Shown here one piece after another: positions 25,051 through 34,037 of a stretch of DNA of 54,315 nucleotides (positions within the stretch are counted from its first letter, which is position 1; every line of letters starts with the position of its first letter). Source of the DNA: Humidesulfovibrio sp. (lineage in GTDB: Bacteria; Desulfobacterota; Desulfovibrionia; Desulfovibrionales; Desulfovibrionaceae); assembly GCA_031292175.1 (NCBI GenBank), contig JARLHQ010000004.1, positions 1 to 54,315 of the forward strand. Reading direction: 5' to 3'. A program made the position numbers and the translations under genes. Under the pieces are notes generated by a model. That model saw nothing but the letters and a program-made list of their open reading frames with translations. It made no database searches and had not been told where the DNA came from.

Positions 25051-26265
25051 CTAGTAGCCCATGAGCCCGCAGCAGCGGGTGCATACGGGCATGAGACCAT
25101 CCCGGGCGAGGCTCTGGCGGAAGGTCTTGTAGGGGGGCGAATTCCACAGCTCCGGGACTGTGTGTTCCTTCACGTTGCCCACAACGTAGTCGTGGTAATC
25201 GCGACAGGGTGACATGTCGCCATTGCTGTCGATCTCCACCGCTTGGTGGATGCTGATGCAGCGGTTGTAGCCGAAGGTATTGTCGTGGTCCGTGTAGTAG
25301 GCGCGCAGATTGTCCTGGCCGAGCACCTGGGGAATGATTATGGCCGGAGGCCGGCCACCCTGCCTGGAGCGCGCGGCGAGTTCCTTGAGCTGCGCATCGA
25401 TGACGGCGTAGTCGTCGGGCCGCCAGCCGCCTATCCAGCCGCGGTGCAGGTTGGGCTTGGCCCCGAAGCGGCGCTCGTAGTCGAGCTCGTGCCGGACCGC
25501 GCTCGGCTCGTCGATCCACCAGGAAAGATAGAACACCAGCAGGTCCGTCAAAGGCGAGATGCGGTCATAGATGTCGAGCAAGTGCCGGTGGTTCTCACGC
25601 GAGATTGTGGTGAGCGAGGCGATGATGGGCAGCCCGCCGCCCGCGCGCTCGCGTGCTTCCCGCACGGCGTCAAGTCCCGCCATGATCTCGCCGAAGGTGT
25701 CGCTGCCGCTGGGGCTTCTGCGGATGGTGTTGTGCAGGGCGGAATTATGGCCATCGATGGACACCTGCATGAGGTAGAGCGGGGCCGTGGCGAAGTCCAC
25801 AGCCGCGGCGGAGAGCTTGGTGCCGTTGGTGGCTATGGCCGGTGGCATGCCCAGGCTGCTTGCGTGCCGGATGATGTCCAGCGTGCCGGGGTAGAGCATC
25901 GGCTCGCCGCCCCAGATGTAGACTGTCGGCGTGTGCCCGTGCCGCTTCAGGTCCGAGAGCAGCTCAATGTAGCGCTCTGGGCTCACCTCGTTCTTCTTGA
26001 GCTCGCCAATGTTCCGGTCGGTGAGAAAACCGTTCTCGCCCCACTGGCCGCACATGATGCAGCGGAGATTGCACACGTCGGTGATGCGGATGCTGAATTG
26101 TCGGATGCGGTCGGCCCCACCGTCCTTGCCGCCAGGGCCGAAGGCGTTGAACAGCCACTTCTCGCCCTGCAAAGCGGCCAGCCGACGCGCGATCCATGGA
26201 TGCCGCGCGTGCTGCCAGAACAGCTTCATCATGGCGACCGGAGAGATCGCGCTTGTCTTGTTCAT
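25051..26265 (-). CDS. Radical SAM protein with SPASM-like C terminus
   Basis: A 404-residue radical SAM enzyme. The [4Fe-4S] motif is CNLRCIMC (CxxxCxxC, about residues 66-73), followed by YIWGGEPML (the GGEP SAM-binding motif). The C-terminal part has further cysteines (NRCIS, SPCRDYH, CTRCCG) that could bind an auxiliary Fe-S cluster, as in SPASM/twitch proteins. ATG 26265 begins the minus-strand pair with the MurG-like transferase. Members modify peptides, sugars or lipids by radical chemistry. In a glycolipid cluster a sugar- or lipid-modifying role is possible, but no substrate can be read from the sequence. The gap 26266-26471 separates it from the divergent plus-strand glycan operon. 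Confidence 0.8.
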   Translation of the reverse strand: MNKTSAISPVAMMKLFWQHARHPWIARRLAALQGEKWLFNAFGPGGKDGGADRIRQFSIRITDVCNLRCIMCGQWGENGFLTDRNIGELKKNEVSPERYIELLSDLKRHGHTPTVYIWGGEPMLYPGTLDIIRHASSLGMPPAIATNGTKLSAAAVDFATAPLYLMQVSIDGHNSALHNTIRRSPSGSDTFGEIMAGLDAVREARERAGGGLPIIASLTTISRENHRHLLDIYDRISPLTDLLVFYLSWWIDEPSAVRHELDYERRFGAKPNLHRGWIGGWRPDDYAVIDAQLKELAARSRQGGRPPAIIIPQVLGQDNLRAYYTDHDNTFGYNRCISIHQAVEIDSNGDMSPCRDYHDYVVGNVKEHTVPELWNSPPYKTFRQSLARDGLMPVCTRCCGLMGY

Positions 26266-26471
26266 GGCGTTGGTCCTTACGAAAGTTCTGGCGGAGATTA
26301 TGCCGACGTACCCGGCCAGGGTGGGGCGAGGCCGGAGGGCGCGCCGCCTTCACGCTTTACTCTCCTGCCGAATAATACTAAGAAACGCATACTGTTTGCT
26401 CGTCTTGAAGGCAAGGATCATCTCGCACAGCATGGAAGCCCCGCCCCGTCCGGCGGCAGCCAGGAACGTTT

Positions 26472-28208
26472 ATGCACGCGCTGAACAAGGGCCTCTCCTG
26501 GCGCGCGGCGCCGCTCATCCCGCCGCTTATCCTCGCGGCCTGTCTGGGACTGTGGGCCGTGGACACCCTCAACTGGGACGAGTGGCTCATCTGGACCGAC
26601 ATGCTGCGCAAGCTGCACGCGGGCAGCCTTGGCCTGGCGGACATCATCCTGCAGAACAACGAGCAGCGCAGCGCCATCGTGCGCGTGCTGGGTCTGGCGT
26701 TCTTCCCCTGGTTTCGGCTGGCCCGCTGGCCGGAGCTTTTTGCCATCGTCCTCATGGCCGGAGGCGGAGTGCTGCTGGCATGGCGGCTTATGCGCCTCTC
26801 CGGCTGGCGGGCGGACGATCGCCGCCCCCTGGCTCTCTTCTCACTGCTCGGTTTTTCGCTCATCCAGTGGGAAACCTTCAGCGTGGGCATCAACACCTCG
26901 GTGATCCTGCCCTCCCTCACCCTCTGGGCCGGAGTCTGCCTCGCCTGGAGCGGGACGCGGCTCGGCCCGGGGCGGCTCCTCGGCCTGGCCCTCGTCGGCC
27001 TGCCCGCGTCCTTCAGTTTCGCCAATGGGCTGTTCTATTGGCCCTGCCTGGCCCCACTTATCGCCCTACGCATGGAGACCCGCCGCCGGGGCGTCCTCGT
27101 CACGGGCCTGTGGCTGGCCCTGGGCGCGCTGGTCTGGCTCGGCTACTTCGCGGGCTACGTGAAGCCCGGCCAGCACCCGTCCATTCTGCTGGCCCTGCGC
27201 GCGCCGCACATGCTGCTCGGCTACTTCGCAACCTATCTTGGTGGTGCGCTGGCTGGTGATCGCCACCTCCAGCCGCTGGCCATGCTCGCGGGCGGCTTCG
27301 CCCTCGCGGCGCTGGCGGCCCTGGCCCTTTCTGCCTGGCGGGCGGGCGGCGCAGAGCGGCGGGCTCTGGCCCCCTGGCTCTGCATGGCCGCCTTCACGCT
27401 GCTCACGGCCGCGGCCACGGCCGCGGCGCGCGGCGGCTTCGGCCTCGGCCAGGCGCAGGAAAGCCGCTACGCCACCTTCAGCTCGCCCCTATGGATGACC
27501 CTCTGCGCCCTGGCCTTCCTCGGCTGGGAGCACCTGAGCGAACGCGCGCGGCGCTGGCTTTTCCGGGGCTTCGCACTCTGCGGGGCGCTGTTCGCCCTGT
27601 CCTCGGTGCTGGCCGCCGTGGTGCTGCACAACCGCGCCCCGCGCCTTGAGCTGGCCCGGCAGGAGCTCTACCGCCTCACCCAACCCGAAAACCTGCGCGA
27701 AATATTCCCCGACCCGGCCTTCGTCATCGCCAGCACACCGCTCTTCGTTGCAATGCGCGCCGGCGCACAGCGCATCCTGCCCCAGCCAGAAGCCCTGGTT
27801 CAGGGCGAACCCACCCAGGGTTCGGCGTTCGTGGAGCCCCATGCGGAGCTGGACGGACGGGTGCCCGGCTTCCTGCTGCGCGGCAGCGCGCCGGGGCACG
27901 CCGGGGCCTGGCTCGTGGTGCGGGCGGCAACACGGACCGCCGCCCTGGGTAAGATCGAGGCGGATGGAACCTTCGCCCTTTTCCTGCCCGAGAACGCCTT
28001 GCCCGCCGGGCGTCAGACGCTTGCTTCCGCTGTGCTGGCCCAGGACGGCCGCACGCTGCACGCCATCGGCCCGGCAAAGGGGCTCGGCGTGGACAACCCT
28101 GGCAGGACCGTCGCGCGCTTTGACCTGGCCAGCCACTTTTACGTCCCCGGGCTGACCGACAAAACGGGGTCGGCCGCCGTGTTGCAAGGGGACACGGACA
28201 CGAGATAG
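26472..28208 (+). CDS. Polytopic membrane protein, GT-C-like
   Basis: A 578-residue protein with about ten hydrophobic segments and a C-terminal soluble domain of about 180 residues. Loop 1 contains DTLNWDEWLIWTDM, an acidic motif placed as in GT-C glycosyltransferases, which use polyprenyl-linked sugars in the periplasm. I do not recognise a named family. It could instead be a Wzy-like polymerase, which the cluster otherwise lacks. The start at 26472 has AGGAA upstream. It opens the plus-strand glycan cluster, divergent from the radical SAM gene, with 84 bases to the GT2 gene downstream. Confidence 0.6.
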   Translation: MHALNKGLSWRAAPLIPPLILAACLGLWAVDTLNWDEWLIWTDMLRKLHAGSLGLADIILQNNEQRSAIVRVLGLAFFPWFRLARWPELFAIVLMAGGGVLLAWRLMRLSGWRADDRRPLALFSLLGFSLIQWETFSVGINTSVILPSLTLWAGVCLAWSGTRLGPGRLLGLALVGLPASFSFANGLFYWPCLAPLIALRMETRRRGVLVTGLWLALGALVWLGYFAGYVKPGQHPSILLALRAPHMLLGYFATYLGGALAGDRHLQPLAMLAGGFALAALAALALSAWRAGGAERRALAPWLCMAAFTLLTAAATAAARGGFGLGQAQESRYATFSSPLWMTLCALAFLGWEHLSERARRWLFRGFALCGALFALSSVLAAVVLHNRAPRLELARQELYRLTQPENLREIFPDPAFVIASTPLFVAMRAGAQRILPQPEALVQGEPTQGSAFVEPHAELDGRVPGFLLRGSAPGHAGAWLVVRAATRTAALGKIEADGTFALFLPENALPAGRQTLASAVLAQDGRTLHAIGPAKGLGVDNPGRTVARFDLASHFYVPGLTDKTGSAAVLQGDTDTR

Positions 28209-28292
28209 GCGCTGGCCTTGCACCTCCCCTCCATGTATATTCCCCCCCGCGCGCAGGCTGGCAGTTGCCGGGCCATGCCAAGGAGAATCCCG

Positions 28293-29072
28293 GTGATCAA
28301 CGACAAAAAAATCGTGCTCGTCATGCCTGCGTACAATGCGGCCAAGACCGTGCGCCAGACATACGAGGAAATCCCGCGCGACATCGTGGACGAGGTGCTG
28401 CTGGTGGACGACGCCAGCCGCGACGACACCGTGGCCGTGGCCAGGGAGCTTGGCATCCGCACCGTGGCGCATGAGCGCAACACGGGCTACGGCGGCAACC
28501 AGAAGACCTGCTACCAAACCGCGCTGGACAGCGGGGCGGACATCATCATCATGCTCCACCCCGACTACCAGTACACCCCGCTCCTGGTGGAGGCCATGGT
28601 CTCGCCCATCGCCCGCGGGGTGTTCGACTGCATGCTCGGCTCGCGCATCCTCTCCAACGGCGCGCTACAGGGGGGGATGCCTCTGTACAAGTACGCGAGC
28701 AACCGCGCCCTGACCCTGTTTGAGAACCTTCTCGGCGGACACAAGCTCTCCGAGTACCACACCGGCTACCGGGCCTATTCGCGCCAGGTGCTTGAGGCCA
28801 TCGCCTTCCGCAAGAACAGCGACGACTTCATTTTCGACAACCAGTTTCTGGCGCAAATTCTCTATGCGGGCTTCCGGGTGGGCGAGATAACCTGCCCCAC
28901 GCGCTACGCCGACGACTCCTCCTCCATCAGCTTCCGCAACTCCCTGTGCTATGGCCTGGGCGTGCTTGGGGTCTCGACGGCGCTCTTTCTGCAGCGCATG
29001 GGGCTAAAGGGAAGCCCCCTCTTCAGCCCCCTCAAGGACATGCGCGCGCGCAGAATGGCGGGAGGCGACTGA
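28293..29072 (+). CDS. Glycosyltransferase family 2 (DPM1-like)
   Basis: A 259-residue GT-A enzyme. LVMPAYNAAKTV opens the nucleotide-sugar fold, LLVDDASRDDT is the first Asp motif, and HPDYQYTP takes the place of the DxD-type metal-binding segment. GSRILSNGALQGGMP matches the Dpm1-like loop. It lacks C-terminal membrane helices, as in short dolichyl/undecaprenyl-phosphate sugar transferases. The start is set at GTG 28293 because AGGAG lies 7 bases upstream; ATG 28275 would overlap that ribosome site. It probably transfers a sugar to undecaprenyl phosphate, making the donor for the neighbouring GT-C-like protein (inference). Confidence 0.8.
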   Translation: MINDKKIVLVMPAYNAAKTVRQTYEEIPRDIVDEVLLVDDASRDDTVAVARELGIRTVAHERNTGYGGNQKTCYQTALDSGADIIIMLHPDYQYTPLLVEAMVSPIARGVFDCMLGSRILSNGALQGGMPLYKYASNRALTLFENLLGGHKLSEYHTGYRAYSRQVLEAIAFRKNSDDFIFDNQFLAQILYAGFRVGEITCPTRYADDSSSISFRNSLCYGLGVLGVSTALFLQRMGLKGSPLFSPLKDMRARRMAGGD

Positions 29073-29075
29073 GCC

Positions 29076-30218
29076 ATGGCCGGCGAACGCGGCAACAGGC
29101 TCCTGCGCGTCATCGACAAGTGGGTTGGCATCCCGCTGATCGTGACGGCCGGACTGCTGCGCCGCCGCCGCAAGCCCCCGGCCTCCCTGCGCCGCGTAGG
29201 CGTGCTGTGCCTAGGCTGCATCGGCGACCTGATTCTCCTCTCCGGCCCCATCGCGGACCTGCTCGCGGCCCATCCGGACGTTCGCCTGACAATCTTCTGC
29301 AGCGGGCCGAACCAGGAGATCGCGCACATGATCATTGGTGCGGCCGAGGTGGTCGTGCTGCCGGTCAAGCGCCCGTGGGAGGCTGTGCGCCTGGTGCGCG
29401 CCAGCGGCCGTTTCGACGCCTGGATCGACTCCGGCCAGTGGCCCCGGCTCAACGCCCTCTTGAGCTTCGCCGCGCGCAGCGCCTTCACGGTGGGTTTCCG
29501 CAGCCCCGGCCAGCACCGGCACTATGTTTACGACGCCGTGGCGTCCCACCTGCGCACCCGCCACGAGTTGGAGAACTTCCGCGCGCTCACGGCCGCACTC
29601 AGCGTTCCGGGCCGCTCGCTCCCGGCCCTCGCGCCCCGGCCGAAGGCTTTGGCCGAACTGCCCGGCGGGGTGCTGCCCCAGGGCCCCTACGCGGTGCTGC
29701 ATCTTTTCCCCGGCGGCTACCGCGCAGGCATGAAGCAATGGCCCCTGGAGCGCTGGGCTGAAGTGGCGGCGGAACTGACCGGGCGCGGGCTTTTCGTGCT
29801 GCTCTCCGGAGGACCGGCCGATGCGCCCCAGGCCGAGGCGCTTGTCCGGAAACTGGCATCACCGCGCATCCAAAGCATTGCCGGTGACAGCCTGTCCACA
29901 ACAGGGGCGATGCTGGCTTTCGCCGCGCTCGTCGTAAGTGTAAACACAGGCATCATGCACTTGGCCGCGGCCCTGGGCGCACCGCTGATCGCCCTGAACG
30001 GTCCCACCTCCGTGGACCGTTGGGGCCCGGTGACACTCCCCGGTGGAGGCGAGGCCCTGTGCTCCGGGCGGGCGTGCGCGCCCTGCCTGCATCTGGGTTT
30101 CGAATACGCCTGCGAGATGGGCGGCTGCATGGCCGACATCGGCGTGGCGGACGTGCTGGCCGCAGCCGACAGACTGCTCGCCGCAACCGGCGGCGGCGCG
30201 GCGGAGGCGGCGGATTGA
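29076..30218 (+). CDS. Glycosyltransferase family 9 (LPS heptosyltransferase-like)
   Basis: A 380-residue GT-B protein of the ADP-heptose:LPS heptosyltransferase family. The N-terminal VLCLGCIGDLILLSGPI is the GT9 glycine-rich acceptor loop with the conserved Asp after GxIGD. The C-terminal SVNTGIMHLAAALGAPLIAL followed by GPTSVDRWGP is the donor-site signature (S.DTG..H.A...G.P...L.GPT). It starts 3 bases after the GT2 gene and overlaps the flippase (TTGA). A heptose donor fits with the GmhA/HldE-like genes at the left of the window, which could supply its substrate. Confidence 0.87.
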   Translation: MAGERGNRLLRVIDKWVGIPLIVTAGLLRRRRKPPASLRRVGVLCLGCIGDLILLSGPIADLLAAHPDVRLTIFCSGPNQEIAHMIIGAAEVVVLPVKRPWEAVRLVRASGRFDAWIDSGQWPRLNALLSFAARSAFTVGFRSPGQHRHYVYDAVASHLRTRHELENFRALTAALSVPGRSLPALAPRPKALAELPGGVLPQGPYAVLHLFPGGYRAGMKQWPLERWAEVAAELTGRGLFVLLSGGPADAPQAEALVRKLASPRIQSIAGDSLSTTGAMLAFAALVVSVNTGIMHLAAALGAPLIALNGPTSVDRWGPVTLPGGGEALCSGRACAPCLHLGFEYACEMGGCMADIGVADVLAAADRLLAATGGGAAEAAD

Positions 30219-31636
30219 GCCGCCCCCAAGCACAGGGCGTCCTGCGGCGCGTGGCGGCGCTGCTCGCCGCGCAATGGCTGGGCGACGGGCTGCAAGCAGT
30301 GTTTCTGCTGCTTCTGGCCCGCCGCGCTGTAGACGCCTACGGCGGCTTCATGCTGGCCATGAGCCTGGGCCAGATCCTGCTCTTCTGCGCTGAGTTCGGC
30401 ATCAACCAGCACTTCATGCTGCTGCTGGTGAAGCGCGAGGCCGCCCCCAGCGCCGTGTACCGGCAGATCACCCTGCTCAAGGGGGCACTGCTGCTGCTCG
30501 GCAGCGTCTGCGCGGCCGGATTCTGCCTGTCGCAGGGCTATCCGGCCGAACTCATGGGGCTTATGCTCATCATCGGCCTGTCCTACGGGGTAGATGCCCT
30601 GGTGAACTCGTACTACGTGGTCTGCCAATCCCTGGGTCGGCAGGACGTTGAAGGCCGGGTGCGTGGCATGGCCGCCTTGTGCGGCTATGGCTTCGGCCTT
30701 GTGGCGTTGTTGTCCGGAGCGCCGCCGCTGGTGGCCGCGCTGTTCAAACCCGTGGAGACGCTGGTCGGGCTCGCCGTGTCGCTCCCGCTCCTCAGGCGCA
30801 GCTGGCGCGCCTCGGAGCTGCCCCTGTGGCGCACGCTCCGCGAGACGTGGAACAAGACCCGCGTGTTCACGCTCATGGCCCTGGCCGCGATCCTCTACAA
30901 CAAGATCAACATTTTCTTCCTGCAGCGCCACGGCGGGGCCCGGGCCGTGGCCCAGTACAGCGCCACCTGGCAACTCGTGGACGGCATCGCCTCCCTGGCC
31001 GCGACCATCCTTCTGGGGCGGGTGCTTTTTCCCCTGTTCGCCAAACTGTGGGTCACGGATCCGGAGGCCTTCCAGGCCAAGGCCAGGGAGCAGGCGCGCG
31101 TGCTAACGGCCCTGGCCCTGCCCGCCACATTTGTGTTCATGGCCGGAGCCGGGATCATCATCCCGCTGGCCTACGGCGACCAATACGCCGAGGCCGTGCG
31201 CATCCAACCCTGGCTGTCGCTGTGCCTGCTCATCTCGTTTCTGCACAACCTGGCCTACTACCTGCTGCTGAGCATGGGCCGGCAGACGCTGGTATTGTTG
31301 TTCTTCACCGCGGGCCTGGCCGTGAACGTCATCCTGTGCGCGGCCCTCATCCCCGGTGCGCCGCTCGACGGGGCCGTGGCGGCCATCGTGCTCACCAAGG
31401 CCTTCGTGGCCGTGCTGACGCTCGGCGCCTGCCAGCGCGCCGTGCGGCTTTTCAGTCTGCGCGGATTGCGCCCCGCGTTGCTCGCCACGGCCGGAGCCGG
31501 AGCCCTGGCCTGGTGCGGCGAACTGCTTGGCCAGCCGTTGGCCGGACGCGCGCTGGCGTTGGTGCCGCTTCTGGCCAACCTGTGGACCACCTGGCGCAGC
31601 GTCTCCGCACGCGCCGTGAAGACGGCGGCGGCCTGA
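30215..31636 (+). CDS. Polysaccharide/O-unit flippase (Wzx/MOP family)
   Basis: A 473-residue protein with about twelve membrane segments and the organisation of Wzx-type flippases: an N-terminal half ending at about residue 215, then a second half starting with TLMALAAILYNKINIFFLQ, a stretch characteristic of these proteins. It would move undecaprenyl-linked (or lipid-linked) glycans across the inner membrane. Start TTG at 30215 overlaps the GT9 stop as TTGA; GTG about 12 codons later is an alternative. Its stop overlaps the next ATG (TGATG). Family is firm, substrate unknown. Confidence 0.83.
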   Translation: MSRPQAQGVLRRVAALLAAQWLGDGLQAVFLLLLARRAVDAYGGFMLAMSLGQILLFCAEFGINQHFMLLLVKREAAPSAVYRQITLLKGALLLLGSVCAAGFCLSQGYPAELMGLMLIIGLSYGVDALVNSYYVVCQSLGRQDVEGRVRGMAALCGYGFGLVALLSGAPPLVAALFKPVETLVGLAVSLPLLRRSWRASELPLWRTLRETWNKTRVFTLMALAAILYNKINIFFLQRHGGARAVAQYSATWQLVDGIASLAATILLGRVLFPLFAKLWVTDPEAFQAKAREQARVLTALALPATFVFMAGAGIIIPLAYGDQYAEAVRIQPWLSLCLLISFLHNLAYYLLLSMGRQTLVLLFFTAGLAVNVILCAALIPGAPLDGAVAAIVLTKAFVAVLTLGACQRAVRLFSLRGLRPALLATAGAGALAWCGELLGQPLAGRALALVPLLANLWTTWRSVSARAVKTAAA

Positions 31637-32796
31637 TGGACACCCTCGCGCACCTGGGCATGACGGTACACGTGCTGGGCCTGTTGCTGCTCTTCCTCGC
31701 GGCCGGTCCCGCCATCCGCCGCGGGCGCGAGGCCTGGGGGCAAAAGGACGTCCTGCCCGCTCCAGAGACGCAGCCCACCCTCGCCCTTGTCATCCCCATG
31801 ACCGGCGACAGCCCCGCCATGCGCGCCAGCCTGACCAGTCTGCTGGACCAGCCCGGCTGGTCGTTTCAGGCCCTGCTCACGGTGCGCGACGAAACCGACA
31901 CGGCCGCCTCCCTGGCGCGTGAGCTGACGGACCGCTTCCCCCATGCGCGGCTCGTGGTGGCGGGAGCGGCCACCCACTGCTGCCAGAAAAACCACAATCT
32001 GCTGGCGGGCATCCGCGCCGCAGGCGAAACCCCGGAGATCCTCGTATTCTGCGACAGCACCCACGAGGCCCGCCCGGACTTCCTGACACGCCTCACACGT
32101 CCGCTGCAAAGCGGGGAGGCGGCGCTCGCCACCACCTACCACCGCGTGCTGCCGGAGGACCTGCGTCTGCCCTCCCTATTCCACTTTTTTTCCGCCCTGC
32201 TCATCCATCTGCTGCAGAACCTGCCCTGGTTCAGGCTGCCCTGGGGCGGGGCCACGGCCATCCGCCGCGAGGTCTTCCTGCGCAACGGGATCGACGCCAT
32301 CTGGGCCAGGGGCATAGTGGACGACTTCACCATGGGACCATACCTGCAGCGCCGAGGCGTACGCGCCGCGGCCGCGCCCGACGCCGCGCTGCTCACCCGC
32401 CCGGGGCGGCAAAGTCTCCAGGGCTGGTGGGGCTGGTGGTTCCGGCAGTTGCTCTATCTCAAGTTCTGCATGCCCTTCACTTGGCTGGCCGCGACCCTGG
32501 CTCCGCTTGGCGGCGCGGCATTGCTCGGTTTTACCCTGGCCGACATGCTGCGCGGCGGCCTGGCCGGTTGGCTGTACCTGGGTGGGCTGTGCGCGGCCGG
32601 GGCGCTTTTCGGCGGGTTGTGCCAGCGGCGCATCCCGGTCTGGCGCGCTGGTCCGGGCTTTCTGCTCATGCAGATCCTCACCGTGCCCTGCTACCTCGCC
32701 ACCTGGCTCACCAACACCCTGCGCTGGCGCGGCATCGCCTACCGCGCGCGGCTGGACGGCACCGTCGCCGCCATCGTGCCCTCCGCGCAGGATTGA
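31636..32796 (+). CDS. Membrane glycosyltransferase, GT2/GT21-like (ceramide glucosyltransferase-like)
   Basis: A 386-residue protein with an N-terminal membrane segment (HVLGLLLLFLAAGPAI), a GT-A catalytic domain and three or four C-terminal membrane segments. Catalytic marks are LALVIPMTGDS, FCDSTHEARPDF (DxxxxxxxD pattern), VDDFTMGPYLQRRG (the ED/DD...G segment of processive and GT21 enzymes) and WGWWFRQLLYLK in place of the (Q/R)xxRW motif. The layout matches ceramide glucosyltransferase and HpnI-type enzymes, which glycosylate lipids at the membrane. With SPT-, bCerS- and CerR-like genes in the same window, ceramide glycosylation is attractive. A generic GT2 role in polysaccharide synthesis remains possible. 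Confidence 0.7.
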   Translation: MDTLAHLGMTVHVLGLLLLFLAAGPAIRRGREAWGQKDVLPAPETQPTLALVIPMTGDSPAMRASLTSLLDQPGWSFQALLTVRDETDTAASLARELTDRFPHARLVVAGAATHCCQKNHNLLAGIRAAGETPEILVFCDSTHEARPDFLTRLTRPLQSGEAALATTYHRVLPEDLRLPSLFHFFSALLIHLLQNLPWFRLPWGGATAIRREVFLRNGIDAIWARGIVDDFTMGPYLQRRGVRAAAAPDAALLTRPGRQSLQGWWGWWFRQLLYLKFCMPFTWLAATLAPLGGAALLGFTLADMLRGGLAGWLYLGGLCAAGALFGGLCQRRIPVWRAGPGFLLMQILTVPCYLATWLTNTLRWRGIAYRARLDGTVAAIVPSAQD

Positions 32797-32930
32797 TATC
32801 CAGCAGTCTTTTATCTTGCTTCGGCGCTTGAGCCGATGCTATTTGAACACGCGCGGCGGCACGCCCCGGTTCTTTTGTCCGCCCCCGCCGCTCCCTGGCG
32901 GCAAGCGCAACCTCCAAGCATGGAGCCCCG

Positions 32931-34037
32931 ATGCCCCAGGCCTCCGCACCCGCAGCCCCCGACCGCCCGCTACGGCTGGCGGTGCTGCTGCAGGACCTGG
33001 AGTTTGGCGGCACCCAGCGCTACGCCCTGCACCTCATGCGCGGCCTGGACCGCCGCCTCTTCGATCCGGAGCTATGGGTGCTGAACGCGGGCGACGGTCT
33101 GGAGGCCGAAGCGCTGGCCACGGGAGCGCCGCTGGTGCGCATCAGCCGCCGACCGCCGGGCAGCCCCCTGGCCCTGCCGCCACTCTTCGCACGCATCGCC
33201 CGCTCCCGGCCAGATATCCTTTATACCCTCACCGTGGTGCCCAACATCTGGGGTCGCCTATTCGGCCGTGCCCTCGGGGTACCGGCCATCACCGCCGGCT
33301 TCCGGGAGATGAAGCCCAAACAGTGGGAGCCGCTGCTCTGGCGCGTCACGGACCGGCTCATCTGCAACGCGGAGATGCTGCGCGAACGCGCTGTAAGCAC
33401 GCTCGGCGTGCCCTCTGACCGCGTGACCGTGGTGCCAAACTGCGTCGACTCGGAGCGCTTCTGTTCCGCCGCCCGCCCAGACGGTCCACCGCGGGTGGTA
33501 AGCGTGGCGCGGCTGGTGCGTGACAAGTCGCCCCTGGCCATGGTGGAAGCCTTCGCCATCGCGCTGCAAAGCGTGCCGGAGGCCTGCTTGACCCTGGTTG
33601 GCGATGGTCCCTTACGGTCGAAGGTCGAGGCCCGTCTGGCCGAGTTGGGCATTTCCCAGGCCGTCAGTATCGTCACCGGCTGCGGCGAAGTGCGGCCGCA
33701 CCTGGCCCAGGCCGATGTCTTCGCCCTGGCCTCGCGGCGCGAAGGCTCGCCCAACGCCGTGCTGGAAGCCATGGCCGCCGGACTGCCCGTGGCGGCCTCG
33801 CGCACGGGGGGCATCCCCGATCTGGTCGAACACGGCCGCACGGGCCTGCTCACCCGGCCGGAAGACTCCGAGGATATGGGGGCGGCCCTGACGCGCCTGC
33901 TGACCGACAAGGCCCTGCGCTGCGCCATGGGTGCGGCCGGACGTGAGAAGGCCGTGCGTAAGCACTCCCCGGAGGCTACGGTGCGCGCCACAGAGGCGGC
34001 GCTGCTGGCCGCCTGGGCCCGGCGGAGGGCGTCGTGA
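32931..34037 (+). CDS. Glycosyltransferase family 4
   Basis: A 368-residue GT-B retaining glycosyltransferase. The N-terminal LQDLEFGGTQRYALHLMRGL is the usual group 1 opening with GGTQR. The C-terminal domain has VVSVARLVRDKSPL, LVGDGPLRSKVE, and the donor-site ASRREGSPNAVLEAMAAGLPV with the EGxxxxxLE motif. ATG 32931 has GGAG 6 bases upstream. A 134-base gap precedes it, where I see no convincing promoter. It overlaps the NodB-like gene (GTGA). It adds one sugar to a lipid-linked glycan; donor and linkage are unknown. Confidence 0.88.
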   Translation: MPQASAPAAPDRPLRLAVLLQDLEFGGTQRYALHLMRGLDRRLFDPELWVLNAGDGLEAEALATGAPLVRISRRPPGSPLALPPLFARIARSRPDILYTLTVVPNIWGRLFGRALGVPAITAGFREMKPKQWEPLLWRVTDRLICNAEMLRERAVSTLGVPSDRVTVVPNCVDSERFCSAARPDGPPRVVSVARLVRDKSPLAMVEAFAIALQSVPEACLTLVGDGPLRSKVEARLAELGISQAVSIVTGCGEVRPHLAQADVFALASRREGSPNAVLEAMAAGLPVAASRTGGIPDLVEHGRTGLLTRPEDSEDMGAALTRLLTDKALRCAMGAAGREKAVRKHSPEATVRATEAALLAAWARRRAS

